A DNA stretch of 64,000 nucleotides from Bordetella sp. H567 (GCF_001704295.1 NZ_CP012334.1:4228084-4292083); one strand, 5' to 3'. Positions 26,574 to 35,891 are shown, counted from the first letter of the stretch. Numbers and translations are program-made. Notes: generated from the letters alone by a model not told the origin.

Positions 26574-27566
26574 GTGAGCCTTTCCCGCCTTCGACACGCC
26601 GCCGCCGCCCTGGCGACCCTCTGTGCCGTTTCACTGGGCAGCGGCAACGCGCTGGCCGCGGACGCCGACAATTTCCCCAACCGCCCCATCCGCCTGCTGG
26701 TCGGTTTCGCGGCGGGCGGCAGCTCCGATACGGTCGCCCGGATCATGGCCCCGGTGCTGTCCAGGAACCTGAAGCAGAACATCATCATCGACAACCGGCC
26801 GGGCGCCGGCGGCAACATCGCATCGGACGCGCTGGTCAAGGCCGCGCCCGACGGCTACACCATCATGCTGGGCACGATCGGCTCCCTGGCGGTGAACCAG
26901 CACCTGGGCAAGCTGACGTACGACCCGGTGAAGGACATGGAGCCGATTTCGCTGGCGGTGTCGTTCTCCAACGTCCTGGTCGTGAACGCCGACAGCAAGA
27001 TCAAGACCTTCGCCGACTACGTCAAGGCGGCGCGCACGCAGCACTCCGATATGTCCTTCGGCTCGTCCGGCATCGGCAGCAGCGGCCACCTGGCCGGCGA
27101 ATTGCTGAAGTCCGTGGCCGGCCTGCAGAACCAGCACGTCGCGTATCGCGGCGGCGCCCCCGCGATGAACGACCTGCTGGGCGGCACGCTGGCTTCCATC
27201 TTCGCCAGCCCCACCGACGCGATACAGTTCATCGCCGCAGGCAAGCTGCGTCCGATCGCCACCACGGGCCTGCATCGCCTGGACGTCCTGCCCGATGTGC
27301 CCACCATCGCGGAATCCGGCTACCCGGGCTTCGAAGCCAACAACTGGTACGCCTTCACCGCGCCGGCGCACACGCCCAAGGCTGTGGTCGATGCCTTGAA
27401 CCAGGCCATCGTGGCGACGCTGAAGGATCCCGAGGTGGACGCCAAGCTGAAGAAGCTGGGGCTGGACCCGGCGCCCACCACGCCCGCCGAGACCGATCGC
27501 TATATCCGCAGCGAAAGCAAGAAATGGGGCGATCTGGTCAAGAAGATCAATATCAACGCCGTCTGA
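26574..27566 (+). CDS. Bug-family periplasmic solute-binding protein
   Basis: A 330-residue Bug receptor: signal peptide (LRHAAAALATLCAVSLGSGN, cut near ALA-ADADN), then FPNRPIRLLVGFAAGGSSD, DNRPGAGGNIASDALVKA and VAYRGGAPAMNDLLGG. The GTG start at 26574 is set by CAGGAGAC about nine bases upstream. It is the first gene of a sigma-54-driven operon with an aconitase-like hydratase and a lyase, so its ligand is probably the di- or tricarboxylate those enzymes degrade. Confidence 0.95.
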   Translation: MSLSRLRHAAAALATLCAVSLGSGNALAADADNFPNRPIRLLVGFAAGGSSDTVARIMAPVLSRNLKQNIIIDNRPGAGGNIASDALVKAAPDGYTIMLGTIGSLAVNQHLGKLTYDPVKDMEPISLAVSFSNVLVVNADSKIKTFADYVKAARTQHSDMSFGSSGIGSSGHLAGELLKSVAGLQNQHVAYRGGAPAMNDLLGGTLASIFASPTDAIQFIAAGKLRPIATTGLHRLDVLPDVPTIAESGYPGFEANNWYAFTAPAHTPKAVVDALNQAIVATLKDPEVDAKLKKLGLDPAPTTPAETDRYIRSESKKWGDLVKKININAV

Positions 27567-27586
27567 CATCCCTTTGGCCCGACATC

Positions 27587-28873
27587 ATGCCTTCCACCAT
27601 CGCTGAAAAAATCCTCGCCCGGCACGCTGGCGTCGAAGCGGTCCAACCCGGCGATATCGTCATCGCCGATGTGGACTTCGCCATGGTCACCGACGCGCGC
27701 GCGCCCAACGCCATCCGCGTGGTGGACAAGATGGGCGCCGAAAAGCTGCCCTTCGCGCCGCGCACGGCCTGGGTGCTGGACCACTATTCGCCGCCGCCCA
27801 ACCTGGCGGCCGCGCAGACCCACACCGCCATGCGCGCGTTCGCCGACAGCCATGGCAGCCCGCTGTACGACATCGGCGACGGCATCTGCCACCAGGTCCT
27901 GCCCGAGGGCGGCCACCTGACCTGCGGCGACCTGGTCGTGGGCACGGACACGCACTCGACCACCTATGGCGCCTTCAATGCCTTCGGCACCGGCGTCGAA
28001 GGCAGCGACGTCACCGCCGTGATGAAGACGGGCAAGGTGTGGCTGCGCGTACCCGAATCCGCGCGCGTCGAGCTGTCGGGCCGCCTGCAGCCGGGCGTCT
28101 GGGCCAAGGACATCACCTTGCACATGCTCGGCCGCTTCGGCGCGGAAGGGCTGAACTACCTGGCGATCGAATATGTGGGTTCGGCGGTCTCGGCGATGGA
28201 GATCGACGACCGCATGACCCTGGCCAACCACGCCGCCGAACTCGGCGCCAAGGCGGCCCTGCTGGAAGCCGACGACAAGACCCTGGCATGGCTGGCGGCG
28301 CACGGCGCCCGCGCGCCGCGGCCCGTATCGGCCGACGCGGATGCGCGCTATGCGCACCGCGTGTCCATCGATGCGTCCACCCTGGCGCCGCAGGTCGCGC
28401 GACGCCACGAAGTGGACGACGTGGTCGCCGTCACGCAGATCGACAGGCAGAAGATCAACTTCGCGCTGATCGGCACCTGCACCAACGGCCGGCTGGACGA
28501 CATCCGCCAGGCCGCCGCGATCCTGAAAGGCCGCAAGCTGGCGCGCGGCGTGCGCATGATCGTCACGCCCGCGTCCCGCAAGATCTACCTGGACGCGGCG
28601 CGCGAAGGCCTGATCGAGATCCTGACCGCGGCCGGCGCCTCGTTCGAAGCCGCCGGCTGCGGCACCTGCGTGGGCATCACAAATCACCTGATCCCCGGCG
28701 ACAAGGAAGTGGCCATCTCCAGCGCGAACCGCAACTTCCGCGGCCGCCTGGGCAACCACGAAGCGGAAATCTGGCTGGGTTCGGCCGCCACCGTGGCGGC
28801 ATCGGCCCTGACCGGCTACATCACCGACCCGCGCACGGTCGACGGCGGCGAATGGAGGCCCAGCCATGCATGA
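27587..28873 (+). CDS. aconitase-superfamily hydro-lyase, large subunit (LeuC/DmdA-like)
   Basis: This 428-residue protein resembles the large subunit of 3-isopropylmalate dehydratase, homoaconitase and dimethylmaleate hydratase. It has VVGTDTHSTTYGAFNAFGTG near residue 125 and three probable [4Fe-4S] ligands, one in IGTCTNGRLDD and two in AAGCGTCVG. Such enzymes move or add water across a double bond of a carboxylic acid. It follows the Bug gene by 20 bases and overlaps the small-subunit gene by 8 bases. The catabolic setting argues against leucine biosynthesis, where LeuC and LeuD would lie with leuB. Substrate specificity is inferred only. Confidence 0.9.
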   Translation: MPSTIAEKILARHAGVEAVQPGDIVIADVDFAMVTDARAPNAIRVVDKMGAEKLPFAPRTAWVLDHYSPPPNLAAAQTHTAMRAFADSHGSPLYDIGDGICHQVLPEGGHLTCGDLVVGTDTHSTTYGAFNAFGTGVEGSDVTAVMKTGKVWLRVPESARVELSGRLQPGVWAKDITLHMLGRFGAEGLNYLAIEYVGSAVSAMEIDDRMTLANHAAELGAKAALLEADDKTLAWLAAHGARAPRPVSADADARYAHRVSIDASTLAPQVARRHEVDDVVAVTQIDRQKINFALIGTCTNGRLDDIRQAAAILKGRKLARGVRMIVTPASRKIYLDAAREGLIEILTAAGASFEAAGCGTCVGITNHLIPGDKEVAISSANRNFRGRLGNHEAEIWLGSAATVAASALTGYITDPRTVDGGEWRPSHA

Positions 28874-29378
28874 CACCATCCACGACGTCATCAGGGGGCC
28901 CGTCTACAAGCTGGGCGACGACGTCAATACCGACACGCAGTGCTCCGGCAAATACCTGCCCGGCAAGGACGAGGCCTATATCGCCTCGCAGGCCTTCGAA
29001 GGCGTCTCGCCTGGGTTCGCCAGCCGTTTTCAGCCCGGCGGCATCATCGCCGCGGGCACGCACTTCGGCATCAATTCCTCGCGCGAACAGGCCGTGCACA
29101 TCCTGCACCGCCTGGGCGTGGCGGCCATCATCGCGCCGTCCTTCGGCCGGCAGTTCTTTCGCAACGCCATCAACAACGGCCTGTTGCTGATCGAGTTCGA
29201 CACCGCCGGCCTGGCCGAAGGCGACGTGGTCACCATCGACCTGGCCAATAGCGAACTCGCGGCGGGCGGGCTGCGGCAGGCGCTGCGGCCGCTGTCGCCG
29301 CAGATACGCGCCATCCTGCGCGAAGGGGGCCTGATTCCCTTCCTTCGCAAACATCCGGATTGGAGCATGACGGAATGA
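28866..29378 (+). CDS. aconitase-superfamily hydro-lyase, small subunit (LeuD/DmdB-like)
   Basis: A 170-residue small (swivel) subunit: YKLGDDVNTDTQCSGKYLPG at the N-terminus, then GTHFGINSSREQAVHILHRL, in which the SSRE loop contributes substrate-binding serine and arginine, and IIAPSFGRQFFRNAINNGL. The length suits the shorter archaeal/anaerobe-like IPMI small subunits rather than LeuD of about 200 residues. It overlaps the end of the large subunit, so the two are translationally coupled and form one heterodimeric hydratase. Confidence 0.9.
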   Translation: MHDTIHDVIRGPVYKLGDDVNTDTQCSGKYLPGKDEAYIASQAFEGVSPGFASRFQPGGIIAAGTHFGINSSREQAVHILHRLGVAAIIAPSFGRQFFRNAINNGLLLIEFDTAGLAEGDVVTIDLANSELAAGGLRQALRPLSPQIRAILREGGLIPFLRKHPDWSMTE

Positions 29379-29424
29379 GCGAAACGGCGCGTCGACACCT
29401 GGGCACATCACCGAGGGCACATCA

Positions 29425-30336
29425 ATGAGCATGCATCCGGACAAGGCCGCCCGCCTGCGCCAGGCCCTGCGCGAGCGCCTGGCGCGCGCGGGCCGTGGCG
29501 AGCCCACGCTGATCGCTCCCGGCGTCTACGACGCCTACGGCGCGCGCATGGTGCAGCACGCCGGCTTCGAGGCCGTCTACATGACCGGCAATGGCGTGTC
29601 GGCCAGCTTGCTGGGCAAGCCGGACGTCGGCCTGGTCGACCTGACCATGATCACCGCGCACGCGCGCCGCGTCGCCGCCTGCATCGACCTGCCGCTGATC
29701 TGCGACGCCGATACGGGTTATGGCGCGGCCGCGGCCATCCGCCGCACGGTGGAAGAATTCGAGGCAGCCGGCGTTGCCGCCATCCATATCGAAGACCAGC
29801 AGTCCCCCAAGCGCTGCGCCCAGTTCCCCGGCGCGCGCGCGGTCCTGCCCTTCGACGTGGCGGTAACACGCATCGCCGCGGCCGCCGCCGCCCGCGCACC
29901 GACCGGCTTGCTGGTGATCGGGCGCACGGACTGCGCGGCCTCCATGGGGCTGGACGAGGCCATCCGCCGCGCGCAGGAATACGCGCAAGCGGGGGCCGAT
30001 GCGGTGTTCGTCGAATTGAAGGCGCACGAGCGCGTGCTGGACGACATCCGCGCGGTGACTGAGCAGGTACGCATCCCCTGCATGATCAACCTGGATTCGG
30101 GCGGGCCGCTGGCCGACCTGCGCTTCCCCGATCTTGCCGGGCTGGGCATCGCCCTGGCGATCTACCCGGGGCTGCTGCGCAATGCGCTGGGCTACGCCAT
30201 GCGCGAAGCGCTGGGCCACCTGCGCGACGACGGCAGCACGATCGCCATGCGCGACCGCATGCTGACGGGCGCCGAGTACAGCGAATACCTGGGGTTGAGC
30301 GAGGTCGAGGCGTGGGAAAACCAGTTTCCCGCATAG
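29425..30336 (+). CDS. PEP mutase/isocitrate lyase superfamily lyase (2-methylisocitrate or dimethylmalate lyase-like)
   Basis: A 303-residue (beta/alpha)8 enzyme with the superfamily's Mg2+ site CDADTGYG, YMTGNGVSASLLG near the start and IHIEDQQSPKRC with the catalytic-loop cysteine. Methylisocitrate lyases have KRCGH at that loop; here it reads KRCAQF, so the cysteine remains but the Gly-His pair is changed. Such enzymes cleave 2-hydroxy di- or tricarboxylates to pyruvate or glyoxylate plus a second acid. Downstream of a two-subunit hydratase, the expected reaction is cleavage of the hydrated product. It converges on the azoreductase gene. Confidence 0.88.
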   Translation: MSMHPDKAARLRQALRERLARAGRGEPTLIAPGVYDAYGARMVQHAGFEAVYMTGNGVSASLLGKPDVGLVDLTMITAHARRVAACIDLPLICDADTGYGAAAAIRRTVEEFEAAGVAAIHIEDQQSPKRCAQFPGARAVLPFDVAVTRIAAAAAARAPTGLLVIGRTDCAASMGLDEAIRRAQEYAQAGADAVFVELKAHERVLDDIRAVTEQVRIPCMINLDSGGPLADLRFPDLAGLGIALAIYPGLLRNALGYAMREALGHLRDDGSTIAMRDRMLTGAEYSEYLGLSEVEAWENQFPA

Positions 30337-30352
30337 CGGAATCGGCCCCGGC

Positions 30353-30976
30353 CTAGTTCGCGACGGGCAGCACGAAAAACGCCGCGAGATCCCGCCCTGC
30401 CTTCTGCCTGGCTTGCGCCAGCGCCGCCGGTCCCAGGCCCGTACCCTGTACCGAAAAGTACCGAATGTCGACCAGGCCCACGGTATTGAGTATCGCGCTC
30501 AGGTAAGGCGTCAGGAAATCCGGCTGGCGCACCCGCTCCCCGGAATACCTGCCGCCGGAAGAGACCGCCACATAAACCGGCCGGTCCCTCAGCGTGCCCA
30601 CCTTCCCTTCGGGCGCCGACGCGAAGGTTCGATCGATGCGCACGATGTGGTCCAGCCAGGCCTTGAGCCCGGACGGCACCGTGTAGTTGTGCATGGGCGT
30701 CGCGATGATCACGCAATCCGCCGACTCGAGTTCCTGGATCAATTGCTCGGACGCCGCCAGGCTTCCGGTCATCGATGGGTCCGCGGGCAGGCCGTATCCG
30801 CCCACCGCGTCGGCGTATCCCTCATCGACGTGCGAAATCGCGGTTTGCGCCACGGGGCGCTCGACGACGTGGGCGTCGGGATGGCGCCGGCGCAGCGCCT
30901 CGACGATGCTTTCCGATAGCCGATAGCTTTCGGACCTGGGCCCACGCGGGCTGCAAAGAACCCGCAGGATCTTCAT
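30353..30976 (-). CDS. azoR: FMN-dependent NADH:azoreductase (AzoR-like)
   Basis: The 207 residues have the flavodoxin-like fold of AzoR: LRVLCSPRGPRSESYRLSES (FMN phosphate loop), IATPMHNYTVPSGLKAWLDH (flavin-binding MxNFxxP-type loop) and AVSSGGRYSG. These cytoplasmic enzymes reduce quinones and azo compounds by two electrons. ATG 30976 begins at the domain; the open frame upstream belongs to the GNAT region. The start overlaps the stop of the acetyltransferase gene by four bases, so the two are coupled. Confidence 0.9.
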   Translation of the reverse strand: MKILRVLCSPRGPRSESYRLSESIVEALRRRHPDAHVVERPVAQTAISHVDEGYADAVGGYGLPADPSMTGSLAASEQLIQELESADCVIIATPMHNYTVPSGLKAWLDHIVRIDRTFASAPEGKVGTLRDRPVYVAVSSGGRYSGERVRQPDFLTPYLSAILNTVGLVDIRYFSVQGTGLGPAALAQARQKAGRDLAAFFVLPVAN

Positions 30977-31437
30977 GTGCCCCCCTTCGGCAGCACCTTG
31001 CTGAACCGCATCGCGCCCGTCAACAGGCCTTCGCGGAAATAGAAACGCTGGGCCAGCGCATTGGAGAGCGCCGTATCCAGTACCAGCTTCACGCAGTCTT
31101 CGCGTTGCGCGATCGCGGTGGCTTCCTGCAGCAGGACGGAGCCCCACCTACCGCCTCGCAGCCCCTCCTTCACCACCAGGTCGTCCACGTAAAGAAACTT
31201 TCCATAGACCAGGTTCTCCTGCAATCGATAGCCGGCCAGCGCGACGGGGGCATCGCCTTCCCAGCCCGCCAGCAGCCGATAGCCCTCGCCGCGCATGCGA
31301 CCTACCCGCGCTGCGAAATCCTCGTAGCTTTGCAGATGCGGTCGGAGCTCGCGCATGACGGCGAAGCAGGCGCGCAGCTCCTCCTCCGTATCCGCATGCC
31401 GGAGTTTTTCATGGTCCGTATCTTTCGCATTTCGCAT
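30973..31437 (-). CDS. GNAT-family N-acetyltransferase
   Basis: A 154-residue GNAT protein: LRACFAVMRELRPHLQSYED at the start, then YKLQENLVYGKFLYVDDLVV-like strands, the acetyl-CoA loop region EGLRGGRWGSVLLQEA and a final ALAQRFYFREGLL strand-helix. ATG 31437 is chosen because AGGAG stands eight bases upstream; a longer in-frame start at 31491 adds 18 unlike residues. It is the first gene of a two-gene unit with azoR. The acceptor substrate is unknown. Confidence 0.88.
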   Translation of the reverse strand: MRNAKDTDHEKLRHADTEEELRACFAVMRELRPHLQSYEDFAARVGRMRGEGYRLLAGWEGDAPVALAGYRLQENLVYGKFLYVDDLVVKEGLRGGRWGSVLLQEATAIAQREDCVKLVLDTALSNALAQRFYFREGLLTGAMRFSKVLPKGGT

Positions 31438-31572
31438 AGGTATTGCTCCTGGCATGACGAGAAGGCCGAAGTCCGGTCGATGGTCGCGCACGGATGTCCT
31501 TCATCGGAATAGGTATCGTAGAAGTCCGATGACATAATGCCCAGAGCCATAAATCGCCAAATGGACTAGGTC

Positions 31573-33081
31573 ATGACTCCCCTCGCCGCCCCCCTGGCCG
31601 CCCTCGACGGCCAAACCGGTCCCGCCGCGCCGCTGTACCGGCAGGTCTACGAACGATTCCGCGGCGCCATCGTCGGCGGCGTGCTCAAGCCCGGCGACCG
31701 CATCCCCTCGGTGCGTGCGCTCACCAAGGAACTCGGCGTGGCCCGCGGCACGGTAGAGGCGGCCTATTCGCTGCTGGCCGCGGAGGGGTATATCCAGCCC
31801 CGCGGGCAGGCCGGCACGATAGTCACGCCCGGACTGAGCCTGCCCGCTTCGCCCGCGCCGGCACGCCCGCTGGGGGAACAACGATCCTCACCCCCAGCGA
31901 CGCAGGGCGCGCGCCGCGCCGCGCCCACGGCGCCCCGCGCGATGCGCCATGCCGCGCCCGGCGCGGCCCCTACCCTTGGCGGTCCGCCGGCGGCGCCTCT
32001 CGGTCCCTTTCAAATGGGCCTGCCCGCCGTGGATGCCTTTCCGCGCAAGATCTGGGCAAGATTGGGCGCGCGCTGCGTGCGCGCCACCCAGCCGGTCGAT
32101 ATGGCCTACCCTTCTCCCCATGGCGTACCGGCGCTGCGCGCTGCCATCGCCGCCTACCTGCAGCTGTCTCGCGGCATTGCCTGTTCGCCGTCGCAGGTCT
32201 TCGTCACCACGGGCTATCGGCATACGCTGGAACTGATCGTGCGCGCGCTGCTGGCGCCGGCCGACGAGGTATGGCTCGAAGATCCGGGCTACCCGCCCAC
32301 GCGCGAACTGATCGCGCATGCACGGTTGCGCGGCGTCCCGGTACCGGTGGATGCCTCGGGCCTCGATGTCGAACAAGGAATAGCGCGCGCGCCCCACGCG
32401 CGCGCCGCGGTGGTCACCCCGTCCCACCAGAGCCCGTTGTGCGTAACCCTGGCACTGCCCCGGCGGCTCGCCCTGCTGGATTGGGCGGCGCGGCGCGGGG
32501 CCTGGATCATCGAGGACGACTACGACGGCGAATATCGCTACGCCAGCCGGCCCCTGCCCGCGCTGAAAAGCCTGGACCGCGAGGGTCGCGTGCTCTATGC
32601 CGGGACCTTCAGCAAGGTGCTGTTCCCCAGCGTACGCCTGGCCTATCTGGTCGTGCCGGAAAACCAGGTCGAGCGCTTCGAACAGATCAGCCGGGCGTTC
32701 TCGGGCGGTCCGCCCAATCTGATGCAGGCGCTCGTCACGGTCTTCATGGCGGAAGGCCATTTCGCCCGGCATATCCAGCGCATGCGCAGACTGTATGCGG
32801 AACGCCGCGAAATCGCCGCTACGGGCTTGACCGATATCCTGGGCGAGCGACTGTGGATCGAGCCCCAGCCCGGCGGAATGCACCTGGTCCTGCGCCTGGG
32901 CGACGGCCTGCGCGATGCCACCCTGGCGCGCCGCATGCGCGAAATGGGCATGGCCCCGCACGCCCTCAGCCAGTGGAGCATCGCGCGGGATCCGGGCTCG
33001 GCGCTGCTGCTCAATTTCACCAACGTCGACACCTTGGACACCGCACGGGCGCTTGCCCGCCGCATCCTGGCACTGATCTGA
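31573..33081 (+). CDS. MocR/PdxR-type regulator (GntR winged helix + aminotransferase domain)
   Basis: The 502 residues fuse a GntR winged helix (about 15-85; LKPGDRIPSVRALTKELGVA and GTVEAAYSLLAAEGYIQPRG) through a Pro/Ala-rich linker to a fold-type I aminotransferase domain. That domain has IIEDDYDGEYRY and the PLP lysine in GTFSKVLFPSVRLAYLV. MocR proteins use PLP or PLP-amino-acid adducts as effectors. The gene is divergent from the GNAT-azoR pair, its probable target, although such regulators may also control distant PLP- or amine-related genes. Confidence 0.93.
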   Translation: MTPLAAPLAALDGQTGPAAPLYRQVYERFRGAIVGGVLKPGDRIPSVRALTKELGVARGTVEAAYSLLAAEGYIQPRGQAGTIVTPGLSLPASPAPARPLGEQRSSPPATQGARRAAPTAPRAMRHAAPGAAPTLGGPPAAPLGPFQMGLPAVDAFPRKIWARLGARCVRATQPVDMAYPSPHGVPALRAAIAAYLQLSRGIACSPSQVFVTTGYRHTLELIVRALLAPADEVWLEDPGYPPTRELIAHARLRGVPVPVDASGLDVEQGIARAPHARAAVVTPSHQSPLCVTLALPRRLALLDWAARRGAWIIEDDYDGEYRYASRPLPALKSLDREGRVLYAGTFSKVLFPSVRLAYLVVPENQVERFEQISRAFSGGPPNLMQALVTVFMAEGHFARHIQRMRRLYAERREIAATGLTDILGERLWIEPQPGGMHLVLRLGDGLRDATLARRMREMGMAPHALSQWSIARDPGSALLLNFTNVDTLDTARALARRILALI

Positions 33082-33224
33082 GCCGCCCGCTGGCGGGAGC
33101 GCCGCGGTCATCCGGGCATGGGTGGCGCCCACTGGATCGGCCTTAATTTCCGGCCAAGGCTGCCGTTAACGGAAAAGCGTAATGGCCTCGCCAGGCCGAC
33201 CTTGCCCGATCGCGAACCGAGACC

Positions 33225-34859
33225 ATGCAAAGCCTGCTCCCATTGACGACTGTGCCCGCCCTGCCACACCCCGCGGCGTCCGCTGCCGGCACCGGTGGTA
33301 CGGCCACGCCCGCCACCGGACCGGCCGCGCCGGCGTCCTCGGCCAGCGTCACGCTGACCGACGCGCAAGCCGCGCTGCTGAGCCAGACCTACACCCCCAG
33401 CGGAACCCTGCCGCCTTCCGCGCCGGTGTGGGAAAAGCAGCCGAACGATGCCATCAGCGCGCTGATGGCCGACAACTACGCCTCGACCACGCTGGCCGAC
33501 CGCTTCCATGGCCTGGGCGCCGCGGCACTGCAAGGACTGCTGGCCGGCGGCGATTATTCGCAATCCGTCATGTTGCGGTCCCCGGGATCCGGCGCCGACG
33601 GCTCGACCTCCAACCTGGATCAAATCCGGCAGACGCAACTGCATACGCTCGCCGACAACCAGGTCACCCTGGACATCAAGACCGCCGGCGGCGCCACCGT
33701 CCATCTGTCGCTGACCAGCCAGGCCGGCGGGTTGGGCGTGCAGGTCGAGGTCACCGGCGGCACGCTCTCCGATGCGGAGCGCTCGGCCCTTGCCGGATTG
33801 ACCGACGCCTTCCAGGGCGCGATCGACGGCCTGACCGGCGTACCGCCCAAGCTGGCGCTGGACGGCTTGACGCAATTCGACTCGAAAGTGCTTACATCCG
33901 TGAGCCTGCAAGCCAGCTTCAAGCTGGCCAACGGCAGCGTGCAGACGCTGGCTTTCCAGGCGGACAGCCAGCGCCGTAGCGTCGCCTACACCGGCACCGC
34001 CGGAACGGTGAACGTCGAGGTCGACCTCTCCAATCCCGCGTTGATCGGCAGTGCCAGCCAGCAATCGCGCGCCCTGGCCGCCTATCTGCAGCAATTCGAT
34101 CAGGCGCAGGGCCGCGGCAGGGGCGACGCCGCCCTGATGACCATGTTCAAGGATGCATTCACAACCTTGAACAGCCACTATGGCCCGGACGTCGCCCATT
34201 CCGGATCCGTCGCCGGCCCGGTGATGCCGCTGAGCGATACGGACCGCGCCATGCTGACCGGCCTGGCCGATTTCAGCGCCTCGGTCCAGGCAAGCGACCA
34301 GCCGTCGCCCAACCCCATGCGTCCGGAAGAACGGGACACCTTCTCCTACCAGATGTCGCAGCAGACAACCGTGCGGGGACGCGGCGCCGCCGATCGCGCC
34401 ATCGAACAATCCCAACAGTCGCGCCTGAGCGCCAGCTATCACCAGTCGCTTTATCCCGATACCGCGCTGAACCTGACCACCGACGCGACCTCGCAGAACT
34501 ACTACTACAACAAGATCGACGATACGGCCAGCAGCGTGGCCAGCATCGGGTACAAGGATGGCAGGCTCGTCAAGGCGTCCCTGGTGCAGTCCACCCGCCA
34601 GTCCACCGAAATCAAGAAGTACCTCGCCGGCAAACTGGAGGAAGACCTGAACACGCCGTCCTCCGTCTCCCGCGACTGGGACCTGGTGGGCCTGATTCAG
34701 GGCAGCCAGCCCAGGGAAGATGGCTCGGCCACCGAGCAGGAGCTGGGCCGCTGGCGCAATACGCTGTCCGCCATCGGAAATCTGGCGCTGATGAAAGCCG
34801 ACCCCACGCAACTGCGCGGCGCGTACCTGGTGGGCGCGAAGGAACTGAACACGCGCTAA
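33225..34859 (+). CDS. uncharacterised 544-residue protein
   Basis: No family was recognised. The N-terminal 50 residues are Ala/Pro/Thr/Gly-rich low complexity, without a signal peptide. The middle (about 110-270) has alternating hydrophobic strands such as QVTLDIKTAGGATVHLSLTS and SLQASFKLANGSVQTLAFQ, suggesting a beta-rich domain. The last 270 residues look helical, with many Gln, Ser and Asp and the segment YSYKQMSQ-like QQTTVRGRGAADRAIEQSQQ. Base composition and codon use match the surroundings, and third positions are GC-rich, which supports real coding. It stands alone between a MocR gene and an SDR gene on the same strand. Confidence 0.8.
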   Translation: MQSLLPLTTVPALPHPAASAAGTGGTATPATGPAAPASSASVTLTDAQAALLSQTYTPSGTLPPSAPVWEKQPNDAISALMADNYASTTLADRFHGLGAAALQGLLAGGDYSQSVMLRSPGSGADGSTSNLDQIRQTQLHTLADNQVTLDIKTAGGATVHLSLTSQAGGLGVQVEVTGGTLSDAERSALAGLTDAFQGAIDGLTGVPPKLALDGLTQFDSKVLTSVSLQASFKLANGSVQTLAFQADSQRRSVAYTGTAGTVNVEVDLSNPALIGSASQQSRALAAYLQQFDQAQGRGRGDAALMTMFKDAFTTLNSHYGPDVAHSGSVAGPVMPLSDTDRAMLTGLADFSASVQASDQPSPNPMRPEERDTFSYQMSQQTTVRGRGAADRAIEQSQQSRLSASYHQSLYPDTALNLTTDATSQNYYYNKIDDTASSVASIGYKDGRLVKASLVQSTRQSTEIKKYLAGKLEEDLNTPSSVSRDWDLVGLIQGSQPREDGSATEQELGRWRNTLSAIGNLALMKADPTQLRGAYLVGAKELNTR

Positions 34860-35066
34860 TGCCGTCGTGCAGGGGTGGACCGCCTGTGTGCGTGCCACCC
34901 TACTCCCACGGCTTGACAGCATCTCCACCTGCCGGCCGCCGCCCCCGCATCCTCTCGCTGTCCCTTCCCTTTGCCCGTGCATGATGCCATGCTGGCTTGA
35001 AGTTTTAGAACAAGTGATCCAAAATCTCTTCCAACGTCGACGCGACGCCATCTCACAGGACGCGAC

Positions 35067-35873
35067 ATGGAAGTTCAAGGCAAACGCATATTGATCACCG
35101 GCGGATCCAGCGGCATCGGCCTGGAAACGGCGCGTGCATTGGCGGGTAAAGGCGCCAAGGTATTCATCGTCGGTCGTCGTGGCAAGGTGGTGGCGCAGGC
35201 CGTCGCGGCGTTACGCGGCGCCGGCGGTCAAGCCGAAGGGACGGACGCGGACGTCACCACGCCGGAAGGCCGCACGCGGGCATTGGTCGGGGCGCGGACA
35301 TGGCTAGGCGGGCTGGATATCCTCATCAACAACGCCGGCGGCGTGCGCGCGGGCCGCTTGGAAGACACGCCGGAAGCCGATATACGCCAGATGGTGGAGG
35401 TCAACCTCTTGTCCCCCATCCTGCTCGCACGCGCCGCCTTGCCGGACTTGCGCGCCGCCGGCGATGGCATGATCGTGAACGTCGCGTCCGGCATCGCACT
35501 GGTGGGCGTACCGTTCTATACCACCTACGCTGCCGTCAAGGCGGGCATCTCCCACTTCGGCGAGGCGCTGCGCCGGGAGCTGAAAGGTGAAGGCGTGCAT
35601 GTGCTGACCATCTATCCCGCCGCGACGGACACGCCCATGATGACGTCCTCCCACGCGGGACCGGACCTGGGCTTCGTCCGCGAGCCGGCGTCGGCGGTCG
35701 CACAGGCTATCGTCGAGGGCATCGAGACCGCGGCTTTCCAGGTGATCCGCGGCGGCGAAACGCGACTGGCCATGATCGCCCAGAACCGCTCGGATCCGGC
35801 CGCCCTGGACGCGCGCTTCCTGGGACTCAAGCCCAAGCTGGCCGAAGCCGTCAAGGATCATTCCGCCCTTTGA
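35067..35873 (+). CDS. short-chain dehydrogenase/reductase (SDR)
   Basis: A 268-residue classical SDR: cofactor motif ITGGSSGIGLETARAL, the NNAGG stabilising motif, catalytic serine in IVNVASGIALVG and the YxxxK pair in FYTTYAAVKAGISHF. It catalyses NAD(P)-dependent oxidation or reduction of an alcohol or carbonyl in the cytoplasm. ATG 35067 lies after CACAGGACGCGAC. Upstream, TTTTAGAACAAGTGATCCAAAA (34999-35020 region) is an imperfect palindrome that may be its operator. The dehalogenase gene follows after 18 bases, so the two may be cotranscribed. Confidence 0.93.
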   Translation: MEVQGKRILITGGSSGIGLETARALAGKGAKVFIVGRRGKVVAQAVAALRGAGGQAEGTDADVTTPEGRTRALVGARTWLGGLDILINNAGGVRAGRLEDTPEADIRQMVEVNLLSPILLARAALPDLRAAGDGMIVNVASGIALVGVPFYTTYAAVKAGISHFGEALRRELKGEGVHVLTIYPAATDTPMMTSSHAGPDLGFVREPASAVAQAIVEGIETAAFQVIRGGETRLAMIAQNRSDPAALDARFLGLKPKLAEAVKDHSAL

Positions 35874-35891
35874 CCACGACAGGGAAACGCC

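Noticed and set aside
27500-28891. 463-codon frame antisense to the aconitase-like large subunit
   Set aside because: The sense strand has all iron-sulfur and substrate motifs; the antisense protein has none.
30353-31147. longer upstream start for azoR at 31147
   Set aside because: The extra residues lie over the acetyltransferase gene and resemble nothing; ATG 30976 begins at the flavodoxin fold.
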